Source: Colius striatus
Lineage: Eukaryota; Chordata; Aves; Coliiformes; Coliidae
DNA: 64,000 bases
Assembly (NCBI RefSeq): GCF_028858725.1
Contig: NC_084774.1
Coordinates: 8,964,001-9,028,000, forward strand
Direction of reading: 5' to 3'
Shown: positions 21,564-33,488 of the stretch, one piece after another
How positions within the stretch are numbered: position 1 is the first letter of the stretch
Layout: each line of letters begins with the position of its first letter
Translations under genes and position numbers: made by a program
The notes under the pieces: model-generated
Seen by the model: only the letters and a program-made list of their open reading frames with translations
Told to the model about the DNA's origin: nothing
Databases searched by the model: none

Positions 21564-24500
21564 ATGGATGAAGAAAGCCTGGAAACGGCCATTCAGAACT
21601 ACAGCGCCCAGCTGCAGCAAGTGGAGCTGGCTCTAGGGGCAGGCCTGGACCCGTCACAGCACTCAGACCTGATTCAGCTGCAGGGGGATTTAAAGCAGCT
21701 GATAGAACTAACCGAGTCAAGCCTGGTGTCTGTTAAAAAGAGCAAACTCTTTGCTACTTTAGATACAGATGCTTCCTCCTCCTCCTCCCCAGCAGGTCTG
21801 TTGGAGCAGGACACCAAGGCAGAGAGTTCTGCCCAAGATGACGAGTATGCTGCCTTTAAGGAAGCCATTGCTGAGCTTGGCACTGAGGAGAAGGCCTCAG
21901 CTAATGCCAAGGAGGGGTCAGCAGAGAGAGAGGAAGAAACTGCTGACAAAAATGAGTCAAAGTACAGCGAAGAGGAGGAGGAGTCTGAGAGAGAGGAGGA
22001 GGAACTGAGTGGGATGAAGGTTAAAGCCCCCTACTACAGTTCTTGGGGGACCTTGGAGTACCACAATGCCATGATTGTGGGGACTGAGGAGCTGGAAGAT
22101 GGCAGTGCAGGAGTCAGGGTGCTGTATCTGTATCCCACCCACAAGTCCCTGAAGCCCTGCCCCTTCTTCTTGGATGACAAATGCAGATTTAAAGAGAACT
22201 GTCGGTAAAGAAAAAGGGCTGGGAGAGGGTTTGTGTCCTTCCTGGCACTCAGGGCCTTCTGCAGGGCCAAAACACCTCCTCTGGAAGTGCCACCTTGGGC
22301 TTTTGTAGCCAGTGAAGTGTTCCCACAGTGAGGTGTGCCCTTGTGCTTGTGCTGTTGGAACATTTGGCTGTTCCCTTTAGCTGAAGTGACAAAGCCCAGG
22401 GAGAGCTGCAGAGCTCGTGTGTAACCCAGCAAGTGGCTCAGTAACCCACTGTGTGTGTCCAGATGAACCACCAAAGCTTGCCTGGTGATGTTCCACACAT
22501 CCCAGTGGCCTGGAGAGGCTGGAGCCATCTCTGGAGAGCTCCATCCCCTCCGTGGCTGGGTTGGATGTGCTGTCAGCAGGAGGCTCCCTGCAGACCTGCC
22601 TGTGCCTCGTCCTCTTCAGCCTCAGAGCACCTGGGAGCTCTTTTTTACTGGCTGTGGCAATAGCTGGGAGAGCTTCACTCCCTGGGATGGGATGCAATCC
22701 TTGGTGCATGATCCAAATGCTGGGCTTGGGATGGAAAATGAGACAAGCCCTGGGAGAGCTACCACACTTTGGGGTAAAGCTTGGTCCCTGCTGGCAGCTC
22801 CTTTGTGTTTCCCTGAAGGGAGGGTAGGAAGGAAGGGAGTTTTTATTGAAGCCCTGCTCCAATGAGGTAGAGATAATCCATCTTCTGCCTTCCCTGGCAG
22901 GTTTTCCCATGGTCAGGTGGTCTCTGTGGAGGAGCTTCAGCCCTTTCAGGAGCCCAACCTGAGCACGCTGGGGGTGGGCTCAGCCTGTCTGGCCAAGCAC
23001 AGCGATGGCATCTGGTACACAGCCAAAATCACTGGTGAGTCCTGGGGCTCCTCAGCCTGGAGAGGAGAAAGCTCAGAGGGGGCCTTTATCAGTGCTCATC
23101 AGTCCCTAAAGGTTGGGTGGCAAGAGGATGAGATCAGTCTTTTTTCTGTGGTGCCCAGTGCCAGGCCAAAGGGGAACAGGCACAGGCTGGAGCACAGGCA
23201 GTGCCCCTGGCCCAGGAGGAGAAAGTCCTTTGGTGCTGAGGCGAGGGAGCCCTGAACCAGGCTGCCCAGGGAGGGTGTGGAGGCTCCTCAGGAGGTTCCC
23301 AAACCCCCGTGGACACATTCCTGTGCCCCCTGAGCCAGGGGAACCTGCTGCAGCAGGGAGTTGGGCTGGATAATCCCTTGCACCCCCCACCCCGCTCTGT
23401 GGTGGAGCTTTGCCAGGGGTCTGTGTGGAAGATGAAGATGTAAAACCAGGCAGCTGCAGCCCTGAGCTGAAAATGTTGAGCCAACTCTGTGAGTTTTGCC
23501 AGGTTTGAGAAGGGAATGGACTGGGAAAGAGGAGAGAGACAGAGAGCAGGAGTGTGGGGAGGAAATGGCTGAGAAGTGCAGTGAGAGGGACGAGTCAGGT
23601 GCTGCAGGAATCCAGCTGCAGCAGGCAACTGCAGCAACCTGCTCTTGTGTAAACAAAAGCCCTGCCCATCAGCTGCAGGAGCAGGCTGCCCCAGGCCCGG
23701 GAGGGTGGGCTTTAGTCTCCATCTTTCTGTGACTGTCAGTTCAGAGGAGACACAGCCCAGCTTCCCTTTGGTTACATTTCTCAGCAGCACATCTTTCTTC
23801 CTAGTTTAGAAATGAACCTGCAAGCATCCCCACAGCCCTTGTGGAAGTGGCTTTGCCTTGCCTCATTGTAGCTTTGCATTTCATTCTCCCTCCCAGACAG
23901 AATGTAAAGCACAAAGAGAAACCAGAACTCGTTAGAGCCCAGGTTCCTCAGGCCTTCCCCCTCTCTTGTGTGCTTCCACTGGAGCCAGCTGTGCTTTGGA
24001 AAGCCCTCTACTAGGTGTGTGTTGGGAGATTTCCTCCAGCTCTGCCTTGTTTTCCCTCTGCAGATGTGGACAGTGGTTACTACACTGTGCAGTTTGATTC
24101 CCTGCTGCTGAAGGAGGCTGTTGTGGAAGCAGACAGTGTCATCCCCCCGCTGCGGGGCGACGACGGCGCCCAGGCTGAGCACTCTGACACAGACAGTGTG
24201 GATGACTCTGGTTATGCTAAAGGTAAGAGAGTGGGGAGGGGGTGAGCAAAGGGGATCTGGCTCTGCCTTTCTCAGAGATCCACTGGATTACCCTCCTGGA
24301 GCTTTCCCTGGTAGCCTCTCACCTCTGATGGAGCAGTAGCTGGTCTCTTGCTGTGTTGCTGAAGGATACCAGCCAGTAACTGTTGTGTTACAACTGCAAA
24401 CTCAACTCCTGATGCAAATGACTGAGCTAAGGAAGGCTGGAGGTTTCCATGGGAACTTCTACCACATGAAAGGAGAGGAGGTGATATTTCAGAGCCAGGT

Positions 24501-27024
24501 TCCAAGCTCTGGTTCTGGTTCTTATGTGGCTGAGTTGGGAGATTTCCTCACCTCTGAGTATCTCTGTGACACCAGAGTCACGAGGCCTCAGTGACTGGGG
24601 GGGTTTGGTCCTTCCAGGGCCCCACTCAGGCTGCAGGTGCCCTGTTTTACTGTTGAAAGCTGACACAGAGAGAGCCCAGGTGACACCTCTGAGGTTACAC
24701 AGACAGCACTGCCCCTGTGGGAGTGCCATAGTTCCATCCCTGGGACAAATCTCTGTCCTGGAGCTCTTCACATGTAGCTTAATAGAGATGATGGATCCTG
24801 CCGACACTGAATGAGCCTGGAGGAGCCTCAGGGCAGAGCCACGAGCTGGGGGCACACACTGCACAGTACACACCGTGCCCACTTGGACTCTGATAGTCTG
24901 TGGCACTCTGTGTCACCATCCTAGAAGGAAGCAAAGGAAATGCTCAAACCTGTGGGTGATTCTGCCTGGAACAGTGGGGTGAGATGTGCAGTGAGTCAAG
25001 GGAGAGCTCGCTGGAGTGCCTCACTGTGTGCCAGCAAGAGAGCTCAGCAAGGCTGAGGAGCAGCTGAAGCACTGCAGGGTGGGAGCAGCGTGTTGTCCCA
25101 CCTCCTGAGGGCTTTTCATGCTGTGTGGGATGAAGGTTTGTTCCTGTGTTTGACTGATTCTTCTCTTGTGTGCCACAGTGATAGAATCGGGAGCCCCAGA
25201 GAACGGGGAGTGGGCTCCTGCCTGCAGTTCCTCCTTTGGTGGCTGGGAAGCTCACACCCGTGGCATCGGCTCCAAGCTGCTCCTTCAGATGGGCTACGAG
25301 CTTGGCAAAGGTAAGAGGAGAGGAGATCCCTGCTGAGGGCAGAGCCTGGCTTCCTGCATGGAGCCTAGTGATGGGAAACAAGCTGTTGGATGAAGCTGGA
25401 AGTGTTGAGGGCTGAAGGGTCTGTTAGATGGGGCCGAGGCTGCGTCACGGGTCAGAGCAGTGGCAGAAGGCAAGAAGGGAGAACTCAGTCCAGTCACCAG
25501 CCCTAGGATGGCAATGGCAAACAGCAGAGGCACTTGGAACCGTGGTCAAGTTCATGATTAAAGCCATGAGAACTGTTGCATGAGATGTTCAAAGGCTTTA
25601 GGCAGAAGGGAACTGATCTCTGAACCTTCTGATGTCTGTGCTAAATTGTCTCCTGGCTCTAAACACAGACTTCAAAGCCTGCTGAACTGGCTTCTCCCTA
25701 CACAAATGGTGCTGAGCCTTGGGGGCTGGAGGAGGGCAGTCTGCTCCTTGCATTTATCTCTGGTTCTCCCAGAGGAACCAAACCAGTTTTAAGAAGAACC
25801 TGACTTGAGAAGCCGAGACTGTGAGGCTGGAGCTGCTGTCACAGGAACCGGCCTGACGGGTGGCCTTGGCCCTTCTCAGCCCCCGTCCTCTGCCCTCCCA
25901 GGCTCCTGTTGGAACTTCTGCCTCCACCTCAAGGGGAACCTTTGCTGCTCCCCTCGACTTGGAGGCTTGTTCCATCTCTTTGTAGCTCAGAAGCCTCTTT
26001 GCTTGTTCTAAGCTTGTGACCGTCACTCCGAGCGGCCGGGGGACAGTTCCTCACTTGCACTGATCTCTGTCTCCCCTCAAGGGTTGGGGAAGAACTGCCA
26101 GGGCAGAGTGGAGCCAGTGCAGGCCGTGGTGCTTCCTCGAGGGAAGTCCCTGGACCAGTGTGCTGAGGTGCTGCAGAGGAGGAGCCAGGGGAAGGTGCCC
26201 CTGGGCAGGGGCAGGAAGCGCCGTGCCAAGGGCAGTGCCGGCCCCCGGCAGCCGCCGCACAACGTGTTTGACTTTCTGAACGAGAAGCTGCGAGGGAAAG
26301 GCCGTGGGGAGGAGGCTGGAGGAGGGCTGGCACTGCCAGAGAGGAACAGCAAGGAGCTGTACCATGCCAGCAAGAGCACCAAGAGGGCTCTGAGCGTGCT
26401 GCTGTTGCAGACCACGGAGCAGATGGAGCAGACGCAGAGGGACATCTGTGGCATCCAGCAGGCCCTGACACGCCACGCTGGCAGGTGGGAAAACCTTCTC
26501 TCTGGGACTGCAGGAGGAGCTGAGAGTTCTTGGCACTCCTGGGAAGGGGTGGGCTTGAAATGAGGTGTAGGAGGAACAAGTGGAACATGTGGATGAGCCC
26601 CAAGGGGAAGGGGAGGAGGTGAGTGACTCCAGCAGGTGCTTCAGAGCAGCTTGGACACTGCCAGATGTGTCTGGGGGTGGAATTCAAGCTGTGAGGAAAA
26701 GGGGAGCTCTGAGGGAAGGTTCTGGAAGTCCTCTCCTCGTGCCCATCTCTGCAGCTGGGCTGCTGAGCACAGCAGGAGGGCATTTCCAGTCACTTGTGCT
26801 CATCCCCCAGGAAAGGGCAAACCCTCCAGGGCTGAGGATGGGCCTTTGATCTCCTGCAGGATGACGTGATGCTTTTTGCTTTCAGGCACAGCGTTGCTGC
26901 AGCTAAGCTGAAGGAGAAGCTGGCTAATGCTCACAGACAGCTGGGGCAGCTGCAGGCCCAGGAAGCCAGGCTGCAGCGGGAGCAGAAGAAGGCAGAGACA
27001 CATAAGAAGATGACTGAGTTCTAG
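21564..27024 (+). CDS. ZGPAT: ZGPAT, CCCH zinc finger and G-patch protein, complete
   Basis: In mammals ZGPAT is a nuclear repressor that recruits NuRD (for example at EGFR) and binds the DHX15 helicase through its G-patch. Six coding exons join in frame: 21564-22204, 22901-23034, 24064-24222, 25179-25310, 26082-26484 and 26886-27024. They give 535 residues (human 531). The start MDEESLE and the end HKKMTEF match the human protein. Order of parts: N-terminal helical/coiled-coil region; acidic Glu-rich stretch (about 115-155); CCCH finger C199-x7-C207-x5-C213-x3-H217; Tudor-like segment with WYTAKI and GYYTVQFD (about 240-300); G-patch (about 337-383, GIGSKLLLQMGYELGKGLG); C-terminal coiled coil (about 450-535). 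All zinc ligands and G-patch glycines are present. The gene shares its promoter with ARFRP1. Confidence 0.97.
23041..23398 (+). repeat. CR1 LINE 3' fragment in a ZGPAT intron
   Basis: Sense-oriented CR1 fragment that starts only about 6-8 bp inside the intron after the exon ending at 23034. The familiar block CTCCTCAGCCTGGAGAGGAG comes directly after the donor. It continues through the 3' UTR to about 23398. It is of the same subfamily as 3690-4174. Confidence 0.85.
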
Positions 27025-28825
27025 TCTCCAAGGAAGGCATTGGACAGCAGTCAGTGTCCTTCTGACCAGCCCCAGGGCTCGTGGTCTCAGAGCCTGAGTG
27101 AGCCATCCTGCTCCTCGGGCTCCCCAGCCTCAAAGCCTGGGCTGAACAGCAGCAGTTTCTAAACCTGGGTGTTTCTGAGCTCTGCTGGGAGGGGGAGGAG
27201 CACAGATCCCTCCAGCCCTGGAAGCACTCAGCCAGCCTGAGCCTGCTGCAAGAAATCCCATTCTCTGCTCTCTTGCTCACTCCTTCCCTGTTATCACTGG
27301 GGCAGCACCTCCATCCAGAGCCTGGAGCTGCTCAAGGGGTAACGTTTCTGGCTTTGAACCAGCCAAGGAGGGGCTCTGAAAGCCCCACATCCTGCTGTCA
27401 GCTGTGGCTTGTGTTTGCAGCCAGCTGCCAAGCAGGAAAGGTCCTGAGCACCTTGTGTCGAAGGCTTGTGCTGGGTGAGAGCAGCAGATGCAACGAGGCA
27501 GTTTGCTTCAGCTGCTCCCTGCCTTCTGGGTTTTGCTGTGGGATTTATCAGAGAACTCATTTTTCTGGGGGAGGGACCAGTTCTGTGTGATGAATAGAGA
27601 GAAAACTGTCAGTTTGGAGGTGGTTGGAGTGGCCTCAAGGATCAGGTTTCACCCCTTTGACTGTAAGAGGATCCCTGGGATGAGCTGCAGCCAAACTCAT
27701 GGACCTGGCCCGGGAGGCTGCTGAGTGGAGGTGCCAAAGCTGGAGGGGAGTGAGAGCAGGGTGGTGGATTCTCAAACCTCTGAGCCAGGAACAGCTCCAC
27801 AGGGGGAACCTTGGGACTTTTGCCATCAGTACTTGAGTTTCTCTGTGTTCAGTGCAGCCACCCAGGACAGGTGTCTCTAACCTCAGTCCAGGTCAGGGCA
27901 GAGCAGAGGTGAGGAGGGCTATGAGGAGCAGGACAGGGCAGCCCAGGAGGGCTGCACACCAGGGGTGTCATCTCCCCTCTGGTACACTCTGTAGTTGCAT
28001 CAGACTCAGCTCCTGGCAGCACTTGGGCATTGTAGTTGCTTTTCTTTGTACAAAGGAATGGTTTGCAGGCTCATGCCAGTATCTTGAGGATCTTCATGTG
28101 AGAGATGGGTTTCCTTTTATTCTGCACATCATTCTTCTAATGGTTTTCTCCTTTTATCTCTTCCTAAGGAAACCACCAAAGCTGTGAAGCCTGGGCAGGG
28201 CTGCACACACTTGTAGGGTCAGGCTGCCAGATGTAAGGCTGAAGGAGATACCATCAGAGTTGCTCTAATTGTGTGGGCTCCAGCACTGCTGCAGGAAGCC
28301 CCAGAGAACGAGAGTGACAGCAAAAGTAACCCAGATGCCTTCAGGAACCCCGTGAGGGTGGCTGTGGCCTCTTGGGAAGCACTTGGGCCCTGCTGGGGGT
28401 GTGGAAGGGGCCAGGGGCCATCCCAAGCACTGCAGCAGCTCTTGGTTCTGGCCAGGTTGTCTGTACTCTCCTCATTGTCCTGATTCATGTTCTGCAGATG
28501 CCAGACTCAGCTCAGGGGGCTGCAATGGCCCCTCAGTGCCCTTCCCTCACAAGTGACTCCTTGTTCCCCACTCCCACTGGAGTGCTGAGTGGTCACAGGG
28601 ATTAAGGTGCCTATGGGTGCTGGCTGAGCTGGGCAGGGGGAGTTTCTGGGGCTGCTTTTGTGCTCTGAGGCTATTTAGCATCATCATCTCTTTGAGAATT
28701 GGCTCTGTTAGCCCCTGGCCCAGCCAAGCCCTGCTCTGAGCCCTCCCTGGGATGCCACAGCCTCCCTTGGCAGACCCCTCTCAGTGGCTGCTGCCTCCCC
28801 CCAGTGACACTTCCCATCCCCAGTC

Positions 28826-28831
28826 AATAAA
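28826..28831 (+). terminator. ZGPAT: ZGPAT poly(A) signal
   Basis: AATAAA about 1.8 kb past the stop codon, followed by a T-rich stretch (CTTTTTCTTTG) suited to the downstream element. This makes the 3' UTR about 27025-28850. I saw no earlier canonical signal. Confidence 0.65.
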
Positions 28832-28850
28832 GTCGCTTTTTCTTTGTTCC

Positions 28851-30436
28851 CCTCTGCCCTTGTAAGGCATGGTTTGCTTACAGGGTGAGGATACTGTCCC
28901 TTGGGCCATCCTTTCCCCACGTTGCTGTGTGAGCAGACAGCCCCAGGAGGGGGGTGGCAGAGGGTGCTGCAGAGCTGCTGGGGCGGGGAGAGCCCAACCT
29001 CCCCCGGGGCACAGCCAGGAAACCAGCTCTGCCCTGCTCTGTGCTGCCTGCTCAGCTGCATGCTCCTGCTCCAGGAGGAGCTGAAGAGGAGCAGGAGAGC
29101 TCAGGTGGAGATGGTTGAACTGTTGGGGAGCTCCTGATCAGGAATACCAGCAGGAGGAAGGAGAGGCTGCCCGGGCTGGCTGGCAGCAGGGAGCATGGCT
29201 GCCTGCCCCCACCTCACACTCGCTGCCTGCTGAGTTCCTGCAAAGTAAGTGCTGCTTCTTTCTTGCCTGGCAAACCTGGGTGTCTGCAGCTCATCCAGGG
29301 CTTGGGAAGGACCTTCAAACCCCTCATCTCTGTAGAACCAGCAGCAGTGTTGGGGGTGCTGCAGCTCGCTGGGCTGGCCAGGCAGGATTCCTGCTCCCAG
29401 GGCTGCTGTGGGGAAGCATTTGGGTGAAGCTTTGTGGGCTGTGAGCTCCGTGTGCCATGCTGCTGCTCCAGGAGAGCTGTGAGCTCTGTGCTGCTGCTCC
29501 AGGAGAGCTGTGAGCTCTGTGCCACACCATGCTGCTGCTCCAAGAGCTGTGAGCTCTGTGTGCCATGCTGCTGCTCCAGGAGAGCTGTGAGCTCTTGTGT
29601 GCCGTGCCATACTCCTCAGGAAGCATCTGGGCTTCAAAAGGGAGAGAGATGCTTGTGCTTGGCAATGCTGTCAGGGTCCCATGGCTTGAATCCAAGGCTT
29701 GGGTGGGGAACAGGTTCCTTCCATGGCAAAGGAATTGTTCAGTTAGGTGTGGGGCATTGCTTTTGCTTAACAGAAAGATTTCCTGTTGTCTCATGAGGAG
29801 GAGGAGGAGAGTTTTTGCTTATGTGTGGAAGGGCTGAGCCAGGAGGCTTGAAAGAGTGTGGCCGTTGAAATGCTGACCTGAAATGATGTAAAACCACTGA
29901 AGCTGTGGCAAGAGAACACAGTGGTGGGCAGGTGATTCTCAGGAAAACGTGTCCCCTTCATAGGCCCATCCTGTGGTTTGGAGTCTGGCAGCACCCAGGG
30001 CTCTGCTGCTGTCCTGCCCCTCAGCAAACCTCCCCAGCAAGCTCTCAGCTTCTGCTCTGAGGTGCTTTTCTCTGCCCAGGTGGGTTTGTTTCCAGCAGCT
30101 GTGGAAGGGCAGGAGGAAAGTGAAGTGCTGAGGTGATGTTGGCCCTGTCAGAGCAGTGTGGTGTGAGCAGGAGGGTCACTCAGGGCTGAAATCTCCATTC
30201 CCTCAAAAGCCCCTCCAGCACCTGAGCTCCAGCTCTGAGATGAGCAGCTCGTGTCCAAACCTGGTGACTTTGGGGTTTGCTGTTGAGAAATGCAGTTGAT
30301 CCTTTCTTAATGCAACACCCCCAGGAGAGTCTGACCCTGAAATCTCCCCCTCTGAGTGCAGAAACACCCGTGAAGGGGCTGAGTCTCCTGCCCCATGTTT
30401 GAAATGCTCTTTACTAATTGCAAGCCCAGGTCTAAG
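28851..30436. other. Intergenic between ZGPAT and LIME1
   Basis: Contains the tandem repeat at 29436-29612 and otherwise unique GC-rich sequence. I found no coding exon, RNA gene or promoter that I can support. Confidence 0.5.
29436..29612. repeat. Imperfect tandem repeat, about 4-5 copies
   Basis: Units of roughly 30-43 bp share GAGAGCTGTGAGCTCTGTG and CATGCTGCTGCTCCAG, with indels between copies. It generates low-complexity open frames on both strands (serine/alanine rich on the minus strand), which I discount. Confidence 0.75.
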
Positions 30437-30700
30437 GCAGATCACAGAGTAGTGGGGTGGGATGTTTAGAGCTCCTCCAGCCCCTGCTGCAGCAGGTTCC
30501 CCTGGCTCAGGGGGCACAGGAACGTGTCCAGGTGGGGTTGGAAACCTCCAGAGCAGGAGCCTCCACACCCTCCCTGGGCAGCTCTGCAGGGCTCCCTCAC
30601 CTCAGCACCAAATGACTTTCTCCTTAAGTGGAACTGTGTGTGTTCCAGCTCGTGTCCATTACCCCTTGTCCTGTCACTTGAGACAACAGAAAAGCCCAAA
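30437..30700 (-). repeat. CR1 LINE 3' fragment
   Basis: Reverse CR1 3' UTR with CCTGCTGCAGCAGGTTCCCC, GGAACGTGTCCAGGTGGGG and the complement of the 'gacaaggggtaatgg' region, ending in GTCACTTGAGACAAC. It lies between ZGPAT and LIME1. Confidence 0.85.
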
Positions 30701-33448
30701 GCTCTGGTGCTGTTACGGGGGCTGATGAGCTGTTAACGAGCTGTTAACGGGGCTTTCGCTTTTCATCACTGGAAAGCAAAAAGCAAGAGATCTACTTCTG
30801 CTTCTTTTGGAGGTTTTCTTCAGTGCAGCTCCCCAGGGTAGGGTGAGCTGCCTCTGCTGCAGCTCCCTGCAGTAGCTGATGGCAATCAGCTCACACTGTT
30901 TGTCCTCGTTTCTTGCAAACACGCTTTCAGCAGTTTCACAGAGTTGTTCTTGTCGCCGGCCTGTGCTCAGCGCTGTGTGGTTTCATCTGGGTAGATGAAT
31001 CAGAGGCCAGGCAGCAGCAGCACTACGTTTCACAGTCAATCTCGTTTTCACGAAGCTCAAGCTGAAGAATTTGTGCCTCTTGTAGGAATCACAACCTCCC
31101 CCCTCTCCCCTGTCCTGCAGTAACAAACCAACCGCCTGCTCAGGTTTGGCACAGGGGAGGGAGTCGTTCCCTCCTCAGTGCTGTGGCTGTGGGGGCTCCT
31201 GGCTCCAGAGCCACTGTGGGGTTATGAAGCGCTGTCTGCTGAGTGTCCTGCCCCAGGGAACAGCCCCGGGACTGTGAGATCAATAACTGTATTGGCAAGC
31301 AATGCTGGTGTGCCCTGCAGAAAGCCTGTCCGAGGCTTTGCCTTGCAAACCCGCCCAGCCCTGCCTCGGTGCCTTGGGTCAGGGGCTGGGGTTGCCTCTC
31401 AGATCTGCAGCTTTGGGAGAACCATGTTGCCCCATGATGTGGCTTCTCACAGGGGCTGCCCAGCACAGGTCAGACATCCAGGAGCAGCCACCGACCTCGT
31501 GCACCGCAGAAAGTAGGTCACAACACTGTCTCTGTATTCGTCTCGGTTCAGGAAGCTTCTCTCTTCCTTCAATCTTCAAAGTCCAGCGCTGGCCAATCCC
31601 CCTGCTGTGGGATGAGCTGCCTCCCCTGGGCCTGCCTCAGCCTGCTGGAAGCTCACGCTCTGATTCCCAGCTCCCAGCCCTCAGCCCTCGTTGGAAGCGT
31701 CTCTGCTGAGCCCCAGAGCCTGCTCGGTTCAGCCGGGAACGCAGCAGCTCCTGCAGCCCGTGCTGCCGCCGCTCTCAGGAGCCGAACAGGTTCAGCCAGC
31801 ACTGGAGCCGCTGCCCGTGCTGCAGCTGATCCCTGTAATTAACGTTGCTCAGACAGGGCTGCCGTGTTGCCTAATTAAAACGTCGTCGGAGAGGGAAGAG
31901 CCTTCCCTTCCCAGCTCTGATCTGAGCCAGTCTGTCCAGCCCAGTCAGTCCCCACAACCTCCCTGTCTCCCCGCTGCGGTAATTGCTCTCCAGGGGTTAT
32001 GCTTCAGTCGTGGGAAGAGCTCAGATAAAAGGCTGCTACAAGTGGGCAGAGACCTGCTGGGGATTGGGGTGAAGCTGTGCCCGAGATGCTGCCGTGTGAC
32101 CCGGGGCGCAGGGGAGGGGGCAGCAAGGTGGGACCCGAGCTGGGCTCAGCCCTTCCCGCCGGCTGTGGGGCGACGGGGCTCGGGGGGGCTCCGCTCTGGA
32201 GCTCCTCTGATCTTTGTCACCGGGATTGGGACATGTAAGAGGGTGAGTAGATGCCCTGGGGGTATCTGCCTCACTTATTCTGCTTCTTCCAGCCGTGCTT
32301 TGCTCTGCTCCTGCCCTCTGTCCCTCCTTCCCTTCAGCCCAGGCGTTTCCAGCCGCTGGTACAGGGGGTGGGGGTTTGGGGAGTGGGGTCTGCCCAGGGC
32401 TGGGCTCACGGTGTGGGGTTCTGCAGCAGCCAGATGATGGGATGGGGTGTCACCAGGAACCCCCCAGGAAAGCTGCAGGGTCCTGATGGGCATCTGCTCT
32501 TTGTGTGGGGCTCCCCGGCACCTTCACGCCTCTGCACCGCGTGCTCCGGCCCCACCGCTGCTGGGGTTGGCCAGGGGGGACGTTTCCCAGTGGATAAAGC
32601 CTGGCTTTGGGCTAGGCACAGCTTTTCCTTTGGGCAGAGGAAAGTGGTGAACAGGTGAGGCGTTTTCTGCTCTCCTGGTTCAGCTCAGAGCAGGGCAGGA
32701 CCGGGGCTGCGGTGGGGAAGGAGCCGCGGGGTCAGGCTGTGCCAAAGAGCTGCTGCTGGGCTGAGATCCTGCAGCCCCCAGCCCAAGGGTGGGTCGTGCT
32801 GGGACCCTGCAGGGAGCAACTCGGGTTCCCATGGGAGCAGGAACGTTGTGCTGGGGTTGGCAGGGCTGGGCTGGGCCCCCCAGCAGCTCACCACACACCC
32901 CGGTCTCATGGCACAGGGGGGACAGGGCTCAGAGGGGGAGTGTGTGAGACTTCAGAGGGTGCAGAAGGTGGGTGTCCTGGCATGTGCCACCAAGGGAGGG
33001 AGAGGCTGCTGTGAGGCTGAAGCTCACCCTGTTTCTGGGAAGCTGAGTCAACCCTTTGCCCCTGCTGGCCCCAGAAGGTACAGTGGCACTTTTGGGGTGT
33101 CTGCAGAAGGTTTTCAGCCCCCCTGGGCATCTCTCTTTCAACATCTCAGCGGCACCTTGGCAGCTTGAGTCCTGCTGGGGGTTCTTTAAAAGGAACCAGA
33201 ACCTGCAGTTCTTCCAGGGGATGGCAGAGCCCCATTTTGGGGTGTCTGCACGGGCTGGGCAGAGCTATGGGGGTGAAAGCAGTAGCCAGAACACGGAGCC
33301 TCGGTGCCCATCTCCCTGCACAGCATCCGCAGAGCCCCTCTGCCCAGGGGCTGCACTGTGGGTGCCCAGCGAGTCCTGGGGGCTGTGGGGGGCCATGGGG
33401 AGCCCCAAAGCCTCCAGCTGCACCCCAACTCCTGTTCTCTCTCCCCAG
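30701..33448. other. LIME1 upstream region
   Basis: A non-coding first exon of LIME1 should lie here, because the coding start exon opens with an acceptor at 33448. Two strong plus-strand donors are possible partners: GG|GTGAGT near 32241 and CAG|GTGAGG near 32655. I cannot choose between them, and I see no TATA box that decides a start. Confidence 0.4.
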
Positions 33449-33488
33449 ATCTCTGCCCCACAGCAGCATTGGAAGCAGCTGCTCGCCC

